NCBI RefSeq assembly: GCF_036014015.1
Contig: NZ_CP107905.1
Span: forward strand, 806,001-870,000
Source of the DNA: Streptomyces sp. NBC_00457
Lineage (GTDB): Bacteria > Actinomycetota > Actinomycetes > Streptomycetales > Streptomycetaceae
Direction: 5' to 3'
DNA length: 64,000 nucleotides
The position numbers were made by a program, and so were the translations under genes. The notes beneath the pieces were generated by a model. The model was not told the origin of the DNA. It did not search any database and saw only the letters and a program-made list of their open reading frames with translations. Below are positions 26,255-33,998 of the stretch, one piece after another. Every line of letters begins with the position of its first letter. Position 1 is the first letter of the stretch.

Positions 26255-26872
26255 ATGGAGCTGCACCACGAGTTCACCGTGCCCGTCCCGGTCGACGACG
26301 CCTGGCGGACGCTCCTCGACATCGAGCGGGTCGCACCCTGCATGCCGGGCGCGAGTGTCGAGGAGTACGACGGCAAGACCGTGACCGGGTCGGTGAAGGT
26401 CAAGGTCGGCCCGATCACCGTCACCTACAAGGGCACGGCCGTCTTCGAGGAGCAGGACGAGTCGGCACACCGCATGGTCCTGATCGCCGGCGGCCGGGAG
26501 ACCCGCGGCCAGGGCACCGCGCGAGCCACGGTCACCGGCACGCTGAGCGAACGCGACGGCGGTACGGCCGTGTCCGTACGGACCGATCTCACGGTGACCG
26601 GACGCCCGGCCCAGTTCGGGCGCGGGGTGCTGGCGGAGGTCGGCGACCGGCTGGTCGGCCAGTTCGCCGCGTGCCTCTCCGAGCGGCTGCGCGAGACGGT
26701 GGGAGCCGGGGAGACCGCCGCGGAGACCGAGGTGTACCCGGACCAGCCGCTGGACGTGTTCCGCCTGATCGGGGTGCCGGTCGCCAAGCGTGCGGCCGGG
26801 ATCGCCGGAGCGGTGGCCGCGGTGGTGCTGGTGGTCATAGGGGTGCGGCGGGTCTTGGGGCGCCGCGGCTGA
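26255..26872 (+). CDS. CoxG-like SRPBCC protein with C-terminal membrane helix
   Basis: A 205-aa CoxG family protein. Residues 1-150 form an SRPBCC (START-like) domain beginning ELHHEFTVPVPVDDAW. A C-terminal hydrophobic helix (about 176-198, AAGIAGAVAAVVLVVIGV) would tether it to the membrane. CoxG proteins anchor the hydroxylase at the membrane or bind quinone-linked partners in carboxydotrophs. The start has a strong AAGGAGGA. It closes the seven-gene molybdenum hydroxylase operon. Confidence 0.9.
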   Translation: MELHHEFTVPVPVDDAWRTLLDIERVAPCMPGASVEEYDGKTVTGSVKVKVGPITVTYKGTAVFEEQDESAHRMVLIAGGRETRGQGTARATVTGTLSERDGGTAVSVRTDLTVTGRPAQFGRGVLAEVGDRLVGQFAACLSERLRETVGAGETAAETEVYPDQPLDVFRLIGVPVAKRAAGIAGAVAAVVLVVIGVRRVLGRRG

Positions 26873-26923
26873 ACGGTGGGTGATCCCCTGCCCGGCCGGC
26901 CCGCCGACCTGGTCCCCGCCGGT

Positions 26924-27427
26924 TCAGCGAGCCGGCGGCAACCGATGCAGCTCCACGTCCGAGAGGCGGGCGTCGGCCACCGTCGCCGTCATGTACGTGC
27001 AGTGCGGCTGGCGGCGCCGGTCGGTCGGGGAGCCGGGATTGAGCAGGCGCAGCCCGTTGGGAGCGGTGGTGTCCCACGGGATGTGGCTGTGGCCGAAGAC
27101 CAGGACGTCCAGGTCGGGGAAGCGCGCGGCACAGCGGGCCTCCCTCCCCTGGGCGGAGCCCGTCTCGTGGACGGCACCGAACCGCAGGCCGCCGAGTTCG
27201 GCGTACGCCACCTCGGGGAGCCGGGCCCGCAGCTCGGGACCGTCGTTGTTGCCGTACACGCCGATCAGTCTGCGACTGTGGGACTCCAGCAGGTCGAGCG
27301 TGGCCGTGTCGACCCAGTCGCCCGCGTGGAACACCACGTCGGCGTAAGGGAGTTCGGCGAGGAGCTGCGCGGGCAGCGCCTTGGCGCGCTTGGGGAGATG
27401 GGTGTCGGACATCAGGAGCAGGCGCAC
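26924..27427 (-). CDS. YfcE/MJ0936-type metallophosphoesterase
   Basis: A 167-aa calcineurin-like phosphoesterase. Metal-binding motifs are all present: MSDTHLP (residues 6-12), HAGDWVD (~34), YGNNDG (~58) and FGHSHIP (~111). Small enzymes of this type hydrolyse phosphodiesters in vitro; physiological substrates are often unknown. GTG 27427 starts MRLLLMSDTH. It is divergent from the glycosyltransferase gene and unrelated to the cox operon by orientation. Confidence 0.9.
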   Translation of the reverse strand: MRLLLMSDTHLPKRAKALPAQLLAELPYADVVFHAGDWVDTATLDLLESHSRRLIGVYGNNDGPELRARLPEVAYAELGGLRFGAVHETGSAQGREARCAARFPDLDVLVFGHSHIPWDTTAPNGLRLLNPGSPTDRRRQPHCTYMTATVADARLSDVELHRLPPAR

Positions 27428-27564
27428 GTCGTCAGCCTAAGCCGCGGTGATCGGCGCCACGCGGTTGACCCTGCGCGTGGTGGCCCAGGCAAACGGGTTA
27501 GCATCGGGCGACGCCCACCGTGCCACAGTGGAAACGGGAAGCGAATTAAGGGGGCTTCAGCCGG

Positions 27565-29472
27565 ATGCCGGTCAAGGTCAGCGTCGTCGTCCCGGTGTAC
27601 AACCCCGGGCCATATGTCGAGGATTGCATCGCCTCGCTGCTGCGGCAGTCCCTGCCGCCCGACGAGTACGAAGTCATCTTCGTCGACGACGGCTCCACCG
27701 ACGAGACCCCGGCCCGCCTCGACGCGCTCGCCGCCGACCACCCCGGTCTCGTCCAGGTCATCCACCAGGCGAACTCCGGCTGGTCCGGCAAGCCCCGCAA
27801 CGTCGGCATCGCCGCCGCCAAGGGCGAGTTCGTGATGTTCGTCGACAACGACGACTACCTGGGCGACGAGGCCCTGGAGCGGATGTACGACTACGGCGTG
27901 GCCAACGGCGCCGACGTCGTCGTAGGAAAGATGGCCGGCAAGGGCCGCGGCGTTCCGGTGGAGCTGTTCCGCCGCAACCACCCGCACGCCACCGTCGAGA
28001 ACGCCCCGCTGATCGACAGCCTCACCCCGCACAAGATGATCCGCCGGGAGTTCCTCGACCGGATCGGCCTGCGCTTCCCCGAGGGCCGGCGGCGGCTGGA
28101 GGACCACGTCTTCATCGCCGAGGCGTATCTGCGCGCGGACAACGTCTCGGTCCTCAGCGACTACGTCTGCTACTACCACGTCAAACGGGACGACGCCTCG
28201 AACGCGGGCTTCCAACGCTTCGACCCCGTCGGATACTTCAAGAACCTCTGCGAGGCCCTCGACGTCGTCGACCGCTACACCGAGCCGGGACCGCTGCGGG
28301 ACCGGCTGCACCGGCGCTGGCTGCGGGTGGAGATCGTCGAGCGGATGCGTGGCCGCAGGCTGCTGGCGATGCCCGCCGACTACCGCAAGGAGCTCTTCGA
28401 CGCGATGCGCGGCGTCGTCGTCGAGCGCTTCGGCCCCGGTGTCGCGGCCGGGCTGCAGCCGACCCAGCAGGTCGTCGCCGCCCTGATCGCCGCCGACCGG
28501 TTTGCCGAGGTCGAGGCCTTCGCCGAATGGGAGGGCTCCGTCGTACCGAAGGCCGCGCCGGAGAGCCTCACCTGGCAGGACGGCACGCTGCGGATCGACT
28601 TCACCGCCGAGTACGTGTCGCGCGGCAAACCCCTGCTGTTTCCCGCCGACGGTGAACGGACGCCGCTGGACGTGTCCGACCCGGTCGCCTGGGTCTCCGC
28701 GGACACCGCCGCCCGGTTCGGCGAGGCCCGGGTCGATCTGCTGCTGCGCGAGCGCTCCAGCGCCGCCCAGTACTTCCAGCCGGTGGAGTTCACCCGCGAG
28801 CGGATCGAGGACGGGGACGGTGTACGGCTCCAGTTGCGCGCCGGGGCCACCGTGGATCCCACGGCCGTGGCGGGCGACGGCGTGTGGGACGCGTACGTCC
28901 GGGTCCGGCTGGGCGGCTGGACCAAGGAGTGCCGGCTGGGTCCGGCCCCTCGGGATGCCCGCCAGGCCCCGCACGCCGGTGTGGTGGGCGGCCGTGTGGT
29001 GCTGCCGTACTGGACCGAACCGCACGCCAACCTCTCCCTGGACATCGACCGCGCGAGCACCCGCCTCGGCCTCGGCGGGCTGTCGCCGGATGCCGTCTCG
29101 GTCTCCGGCGGCCGGCTCCGCGCCGCGCTGCCGCTGTACGTCACCGGTGACACCGAGGTCCTGCTCCGCGTCAGCTCCGGTGACGCGCAGGTGGATGTGC
29201 CCGGCACCCTGTACGCGGACGGATCCGGGGCGCGGCTGGAGGCCGTCCTGCCCGCCGACCGGCTGAAGGGCGCGACGTGGAAGGTGGCGATCAGTCCGCG
29301 CACCGCCGCACCGCGCTTCCTCGCGCTGCCGTTCACCCTCACGGCCGGTGTCGGCGGGGTGCGCGTGGTGCGCAAGCGGAAGCAGTCTCCCGGCGCGCTG
29401 CGACGGCTGCGTCGCGCGCTGGGCAGGGTCGTACGAAAGGCGGCGGCCCGCATCAGGAATCGGAGGGCGTGA
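27565..29472 (+). CDS. GT2 glycosyltransferase with C-terminal beta-domains (TarS-like)
   Basis: A 635-aa GT-A glycosyltransferase. The nucleotide-sugar domain (1-~330) shows VVPVYNPGPYVEDCI, DDGSTD and the metal-binding DNDDYL. Its layout resembles the wall-teichoic-acid glycosyltransferases TarS/TarP, which carry a linker and trimerisation beta-domains after the catalytic part; here residues ~330-600 are beta-rich. The tail (from ~605) is strongly basic (RKRKQSP, then many R/K), suggesting membrane or polyanion contact. It is followed five bases later by rfbC. Likely role: decorating a cell-wall glycopolymer, possibly with rhamnose (inferred). Confidence 0.85.
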   Translation: MPVKVSVVVPVYNPGPYVEDCIASLLRQSLPPDEYEVIFVDDGSTDETPARLDALAADHPGLVQVIHQANSGWSGKPRNVGIAAAKGEFVMFVDNDDYLGDEALERMYDYGVANGADVVVGKMAGKGRGVPVELFRRNHPHATVENAPLIDSLTPHKMIRREFLDRIGLRFPEGRRRLEDHVFIAEAYLRADNVSVLSDYVCYYHVKRDDASNAGFQRFDPVGYFKNLCEALDVVDRYTEPGPLRDRLHRRWLRVEIVERMRGRRLLAMPADYRKELFDAMRGVVVERFGPGVAAGLQPTQQVVAALIAADRFAEVEAFAEWEGSVVPKAAPESLTWQDGTLRIDFTAEYVSRGKPLLFPADGERTPLDVSDPVAWVSADTAARFGEARVDLLLRERSSAAQYFQPVEFTRERIEDGDGVRLQLRAGATVDPTAVAGDGVWDAYVRVRLGGWTKECRLGPAPRDARQAPHAGVVGGRVVLPYWTEPHANLSLDIDRASTRLGLGGLSPDAVSVSGGRLRAALPLYVTGDTEVLLRVSSGDAQVDVPGTLYADGSGARLEAVLPADRLKGATWKVAISPRTAAPRFLALPFTLTAGVGGVRVVRKRKQSPGALRRLRRALGRVVRKAAARIRNRRA

Positions 29473-29476
29473 ACGG

Positions 29477-30079
29477 ATGCGACCACTGGGGATCGAAGGT
29501 GCCTGGGTGCTGGAGCCCAAGGTGTTCCCGGACGAGCGGGGCAGTTTCCACGAGTGGTACCGCGGTGAGGAGTTCCGCGAGGCCACCGGATACGACCTGA
29601 CACTCGCCCAGGCCAACTGCTCGGTCTCCCGCCGGGGCGTGCTGCGGGGTCTGCACTTCGCCGATGTGCCGCCCGGCCAGGCCAAGTACCTCACCTGTGT
29701 GCGCGGTGCCGTGCTCGACGTGGTGGCCGACATCCGGGTGGGGTCACCGACCTTCGGGCAGTGGGAGGCGGTGCGGCTCGACGACGACACCCGGCACGCC
29801 GTGTTCCTCGCGGAGGGGCTCGGGCACGCGTTCATGGCGCTCACCGACGACGCGACGGTGGTGTACCTGTGCTCGACCGGGTACGCGCCCGGTCGTGAGC
29901 ACGGGGTGGACCCGCTGGACGCGAACCTGGGGATCGAGTGGCCCCGGGACATCCCGCCGGTGCTGTCGGAGAAGGACGCGGCCGCGCCCTCGCTGGCGGA
30001 GGCGGAGCGGTCCGGGCTGCTGCCGTCGTACCAGGACTGCTCCGCCTACTACCGGCGGCTGCGCGGACTCAGCGACTGA
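29477..30079 (+). CDS. rfbC: dTDP-4-dehydrorhamnose 3,5-epimerase
   Basis: A 200-aa cupin epimerase of dTDP-L-rhamnose synthesis. Catalytic His60 is in VLRGLHF, and the conserved AKYLTCVRG and EGLGHAF blocks are present. ATG 29477 lies four bases after the glycosyltransferase stop. Its 3' end overlaps the 3' end of the convergent methyltransferase gene by 11 bp. The other three rhamnose genes lie just downstream on the opposite strand, so the pathway is complete but split in two transcription units. Confidence 0.93.
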   Translation: MRPLGIEGAWVLEPKVFPDERGSFHEWYRGEEFREATGYDLTLAQANCSVSRRGVLRGLHFADVPPGQAKYLTCVRGAVLDVVADIRVGSPTFGQWEAVRLDDDTRHAVFLAEGLGHAFMALTDDATVVYLCSTGYAPGREHGVDPLDANLGIEWPRDIPPVLSEKDAAAPSLAEAERSGLLPSYQDCSAYYRRLRGLSD

Positions 30080-30872
30080 CGCTGAGCTGCTCCACGCTGC
30101 GGCGCAGCGGCTCCCAGCCGCGGGACCGCTTGGTTCCGCGGTTGCGGGCCCGCACGAGCGGCGCCCAGAAACCGGCCCCGACCAGCGTCTCGGGCTTCAC
30201 CGCCGAGGTCCGTTCCAGAACCGTCTCCGGCACCTTCTGCGGGTCGGGGACGACGTACTCGGCGAGGATCTCGTCGTATTTGTCCGAGAGGACAGTGTTG
30301 CCGGGGTCGGCGCCGAAGACGACGAGCTGGCCGGTCGGCTGTGTGTCGACGAGGACGGTCACCAGGTCGGGGCGGAAGCGGTTCAGCACCTCGACCATCT
30401 TGTAGACGTCGCCGGTCCAGGCGCCGGTGTGCCGGTCCCGGGCGGCCTCGTCGACGTTGCGCGGCAGCATGTCGTCGAAGACGATGACGCTGGCCCAGTC
30501 GGAGTGCTTCTCGACGTTGATGAAGTCGCGCAGCGTGTACTCGAAGAGGTGCATGCCGTCGATGAACGACAGGTCGAGGGTGGTGCGCTGCCAGTGGCCG
30601 AACGGGCTGCGGTTGCGGGCCAGATTGCGCAGCGGGTGCCGGCCGCCCTTCAGATGCCCCAGGGGGTTCTGGCGGGCGAAGAAGTCGTCGCTCGTCGCCT
30701 TCGCCAGATGGACGTCGCAGCGGATCTCCGTGACCACCTTGAACGCGGGATCGATCGCGATGCTGGGCACACGCGACAGTGTCAGGCTGCGGCCGTCGTT
30801 GACACCGATCTCCAGGTAGTTCCGGTTCGCGCTGACCTTGTGGAGTTCCCGCAGGAACTCATGACGTTTCAC
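30069..30872 (-). CDS. Class I SAM-dependent methyltransferase-like protein
   Basis: A 267-aa protein with a Rossmann methyltransferase pattern: YLEIGVNDGRSL (motif I, around 19-30) and LSFIDGMHLFEYTLRD (around 98-113), typical of the Methyltransf_24 group found in glycan and surface-polymer clusters. GTG 30872 overlaps the rfbD stop (GTGA). Its position in the rhamnose operon suggests O-methylation of a sugar or polymer. Function inferred from context. Confidence 0.75.
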   Translation of the reverse strand: MKRHEFLRELHKVSANRNYLEIGVNDGRSLTLSRVPSIAIDPAFKVVTEIRCDVHLAKATSDDFFARQNPLGHLKGGRHPLRNLARNRSPFGHWQRTTLDLSFIDGMHLFEYTLRDFINVEKHSDWASVIVFDDMLPRNVDEAARDRHTGAWTGDVYKMVEVLNRFRPDLVTVLVDTQPTGQLVVFGADPGNTVLSDKYDEILAEYVVPDPQKVPETVLERTSAVKPETLVGAGFWAPLVRARNRGTKRSRGWEPLRRSVEQLSVSR

Positions 30873-31744
30873 GACGTAATCTCCTTGCGGATATGGGGCA
30901 TTGCTTCATTCAGGGCGTCCCGCCAGTCGCGCGGAGCCGGCAGGCCGATCTGCTGCCACCGGCCGTGCGCGAGGGCGCTGTAGGCGGGGCGGGGTGCGGG
31001 GCGGGGAAAGGCCTCGCTGCCGGTGGGGCGCACCCGGTCCGGGTCGGCGCCGAGAAGCCGGAAGACTTCCCGCGCCAGCTCGTACCAGGTGGCCTCGCCG
31101 GAACTCGTGGCGTGGAACACGCCGTGCGCGCCGGGGCCGACGCGGGGGCCGAGGTCGGCGATGCGTGCGGCGACGTCGGCGCTCCACGTGGGCTGTCCGC
31201 GCTGGTCGTCGACGACGTCCAGGGTGTCCCGGCGTCCCTCGAGCTCGATCATCGTACGGACGAAACTGCGGCCGTGGACGCCGTACAGCCAGGCGGTGCG
31301 CACGACGGCGCCCGCGGCCGGGAGTTCCTCCAGTACGGCGCGCTCGCCGGCCAGCTTGGTGCGGCCGTACGCGGTGCGCGGGGCCGGGGGATGGTCTTCC
31401 GGGTAGGGGGCTGCGCGGTCGTCGCCGGCGAAGACGTAGTCGGTGGAGACATGGACCAGACGGGCGCCACCCGCCGCGCAGGCCCTGGCCAGCAGTCGCG
31501 GTCCGTCGCCGTTGATCCGCAGGGCCCGCTCCTCGTCGCTCTCGGCGTCGTCGACGGCCGTGTAGGCCGCGCAGTTCACGACGACGTCCGGGCGGTGCTC
31601 GGCGAAGGCGGCCGAGACGGCGTCGGGCCGGGTGATGTCGAGAGCGGCGTGGTCAAGGGCGACCACGGGTGCGCCCCGGCCGCGCAGTTCATCGACCAGG
31701 TCGCGGCCGAGCATGCCGCTCGCTCCGGTGACCAGCCAGTTCAT
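30869..31744 (-). CDS. rfbD: dTDP-4-dehydrorhamnose reductase
   Basis: A 291-aa SDR-fold reductase, last step of dTDP-L-rhamnose synthesis. GASGMLG is at residues 7-13, the STDYVFAG block near 103, and the catalytic Tyr-Lys in AYGRTKLAGE near 128. ATG 31744 overlaps the rfbB stop (ATGA), chosen over an upstream in-frame start at 31783 that lies inside rfbB. Translationally linked on both sides. Confidence 0.93.
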   Translation of the reverse strand: MNWLVTGASGMLGRDLVDELRGRGAPVVALDHAALDITRPDAVSAAFAEHRPDVVVNCAAYTAVDDAESDEERALRINGDGPRLLARACAAGGARLVHVSTDYVFAGDDRAAPYPEDHPPAPRTAYGRTKLAGERAVLEELPAAGAVVRTAWLYGVHGRSFVRTMIELEGRRDTLDVVDDQRGQPTWSADVAARIADLGPRVGPGAHGVFHATSSGEATWYELAREVFRLLGADPDRVRPTGSEAFPRPAPRPAYSALAHGRWQQIGLPAPRDWRDALNEAMPHIRKEITS

Positions 31745-32889
31745 GCGCTCTCCCGTGCGACGCGCTGCTTGAGCGGCTCCCACCAGGCGCGGTTGTCCCG
31801 GTACCAGGCGACGGTGTCGGCGAGGCCGGTGGCGAAGTCGTGGCGGGGCCGGTAGCCGAGTTCGGTGCGGGCCTTGCTCCAGTCCACCGAGTAGCGCAGG
31901 TCGTGGCCCTTACGGTCCTCTACGTGCTCCACCCGGTCCCAGCCCGCGCCGCAGGCCTCCAGGAGCAGCCCGGTCAGCTCCTTGTTGCTCAACTCGGTGC
32001 CGCCGCCGATGTTGTAGACCTCGCCGGGGCGGCCCTGGGTGCGGACGAGTTCGACGCCCTGGCAGTGGTCGTCGACGTGCAGCCAGTCCCGGACGTTGAG
32101 GCCCTCGCCGTACAGCGGGACCTTCTTGCCGTCGAGGAGGTTGGTCACGAACAGCGGGATGACCTTCTCGGGGAACTGGTGCGGGCCGTAGTTGTTGGAG
32201 CACCGGGTGACGCGCACGTCCAGGCCGTGGGTGCGGTGGTAGGCGAGGGCGAGCAGGTCGGAGGATGCCTTGGAGGCGGAGTAGGGCGAGTTGGGGCTCA
32301 GCGGGTGGTCCTCCGGCCACGATCCGGTGTCGATGGAGCCGTAGACCTCGTCGGTGGAGACGTGCACGAACGTGCCGACACCGTGCCGCAGGGCGGCGTC
32401 CAGGAGGGTCTGGGTGCCCAGGACGTTGGTGCGTACGAAATCGGTGGCGCCGATGATCGAGCGGTCCACGTGGGACTCCGCCGCGAAGTGCACGACCTGG
32501 TCGGCCCGGGACATCAGCTTGTCCACGAGTTCGGCGTCGCAGATGTCGCCCTGCACGAACTCCAGCCGGGGATGGTCGAGTTCGAGGTTGTCGAGCGTGC
32601 CGGCGTAGGTCAGTTTGTCGAGCACCGTGATGTCGGGGCCGTCGGCGGCCAGGGCCTGTGTCGGAAGTGGCGTCGTCCGCCCGGAGGGCGGGCCGGGCGG
32701 GGTCTGGTGCGTGCTCTCGGCGTGCCGGGCGGAAGCCCTCGTACTGGACGTACTTGGGCTTTCGCCCGGTGCGGCGAGAGGGCGTGCCAGGCGCCGGCCG
32801 GCAGACGCCACTTCCGACGCAGGCCCTAGCAGCGTACGGACGTACGTCGAGCCGATGAACCCGGCGGCGCCGGTGACGAGGAGGTTCAT
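31741..32889 (-). CDS. rfbB: dTDP-glucose 4,6-dehydratase with in-frame insertion
   Basis: A 382-aa extended SDR converting dTDP-glucose to dTDP-4-keto-6-deoxyglucose. The NAD motif GAAGFIG is at residues 7-13; the catalytic block VSTDEVYG and YSASKASSD are intact. Normal family length is about 320-330 aa. The excess comes from about 59 residues (roughly 22-80) rich in Ser, Arg, Pro and Thr, encoded by a 177-bp palindromic element between the first beta-alpha unit and the second strand (DITVLDKLTYAG). The frame is preserved, so the enzyme may still be made with a surface loop. ATG 32889 overlaps the rfbA stop. Confidence 0.92.
   Translation of the reverse strand: MNLLVTGAAGFIGSTYVRTLLGPASEVASAGRRLARPLAAPGESPSTSSTRASARHAESTHQTPPGPPSGRTTPLPTQALAADGPDITVLDKLTYAGTLDNLELDHPRLEFVQGDICDAELVDKLMSRADQVVHFAAESHVDRSIIGATDFVRTNVLGTQTLLDAALRHGVGTFVHVSTDEVYGSIDTGSWPEDHPLSPNSPYSASKASSDLLALAYHRTHGLDVRVTRCSNNYGPHQFPEKVIPLFVTNLLDGKKVPLYGEGLNVRDWLHVDDHCQGVELVRTQGRPGEVYNIGGGTELSNKELTGLLLEACGAGWDRVEHVEDRKGHDLRYSVDWSKARTELGYRPRHDFATGLADTVAWYRDNRAWWEPLKQRVARESA
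32651..32827. repeat. 177-bp palindromic element inserted in frame in rfbB
   Basis: The ends are inverted repeats matching in 23 of 24 bases (AGGGCCTG-T/C-GTCGGAAGTGG... at 32651, with its complement ending at 32827). Complementarity continues imperfectly to a centre near GTAC-TGGAC-GTAC at about 32741-32753, so the whole element could fold into one long hairpin. Length 177 is divisible by three and no stop occurs in the rfbB frame. It carries no gene. It resembles a MITE-like or palindromic repeat that has become protein-coding. Confidence 0.85.
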
Positions 32890-33953
32890 GTGTGGATCTG
32901 CACCTTGCTGTGGTCTCCGAGGACGAGTCGATGAGCACTGGGCACGTTCGGCGCCGGGGTCACCTGGACGTGCCGCCCGATGAGGGAGCTCTCGATGCGG
33001 CCCACTCCGTCGATCGAGGAGTCCCGCAGGACGATGGAGAACTCCAACTCGCTGTGGGTGATACGGCAGTTCTCCGCGACGGAGGTGAACGGGCCGACGT
33101 AGGAGTCGCTGACGACGGTTCCGGCGCCGATGACGCAGGGGCCGACGATGCGTGAGCCGGTGACGCGCGCGCCTTCCTCGACCACGACCCGCCCGATGGT
33201 CTCGGACCGCTCGTCCACCTCGCCGTCGATGCGGCGTTCGAGGCCTTCCAGGACGGTCCGGTTCACCTCGAGCATGTCGACGACGTTCCCGGTGTCCTTC
33301 CAGTAGCCCTGGATGACCGTGGAGCGGACGTCGGAGCGTGCGTCGATGAGGTGCTGGATGGCGTGGGTGATCTCCAACTCGCCGCGCCAGGACGGCTCGA
33401 TGGCGCGCACGGCCTCGTGGATCACCGGGGTGAACAGGTAGACGCCGACGAGGGCGAGGTCGCTCTTGGGGTGTTCCGGCTTCTCCTCGAGGCCGATCAC
33501 CTGCCCGGTCGCGTCGAGTTCGGCGACGCCGAAGGCGCGCGGGTCGGGGACGCGGGTGAGCAGGATCTGGGCGTCTGGGCGGTTCGCGCGGAAGCCGTCG
33601 ACGAGGTCGGTGATGCCGCCGACGATGAAGTTGTCGCCGAGGTACATCACGAAGTCGTCGTCGCCGAGATAGTCACGGGCGATCAGCACCGCGTGAGCCA
33701 GCCCGAGCGGCCGCTCCTGCGGGATGTACGTGACCTGCAGGCCGAACTTGGACCCGTCGCCGACGGCGTCCTCGATCTCGGCCGCGGTGTCGCCGACGAT
33801 CATGCCGACTTCGGTTATGCCTGCGGCGGCGATGGACTCCAACCCATAGAACAACACAGCCTTGTTGGCGACCGGTACGAGTTGCTTGGCCGATGTATGG
33901 GTGATCGGCCTCAAGCGCGTACCGGCGCCCCCGGACAGCACGAGAGCCTTCAT
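32886..33953 (-). CDS. rfbA: Glucose-1-phosphate thymidylyltransferase (long type)
   Basis: A 355-aa nucleotidyltransferase making dTDP-glucose. The signature GGAGTRLRPIT starts near residue 8. The C-terminal third (from ~245) is a left-handed beta-helix of hexapeptide repeats (VVVEEGARVTGSRIVGPCVI...), the long StrD-like type rather than the short RmlA. I start at ATG 33953 (MKALVLSGG); in-frame ATG 33965 and GTG 33962 lie just upstream and cannot be excluded. First gene of the rfbA-B-D-methyltransferase operon, coupled by ATGA to rfbB. Confidence 0.92.
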   Translation of the reverse strand: MKALVLSGGAGTRLRPITHTSAKQLVPVANKAVLFYGLESIAAAGITEVGMIVGDTAAEIEDAVGDGSKFGLQVTYIPQERPLGLAHAVLIARDYLGDDDFVMYLGDNFIVGGITDLVDGFRANRPDAQILLTRVPDPRAFGVAELDATGQVIGLEEKPEHPKSDLALVGVYLFTPVIHEAVRAIEPSWRGELEITHAIQHLIDARSDVRSTVIQGYWKDTGNVVDMLEVNRTVLEGLERRIDGEVDERSETIGRVVVEEGARVTGSRIVGPCVIGAGTVVSDSYVGPFTSVAENCRITHSELEFSIVLRDSSIDGVGRIESSLIGRHVQVTPAPNVPSAHRLVLGDHSKVQIHT

Positions 33954-33998
33954 CTGGTTCACCATAGCCTCGTTCGGCGGAAAGGGAACGTTAACCCT

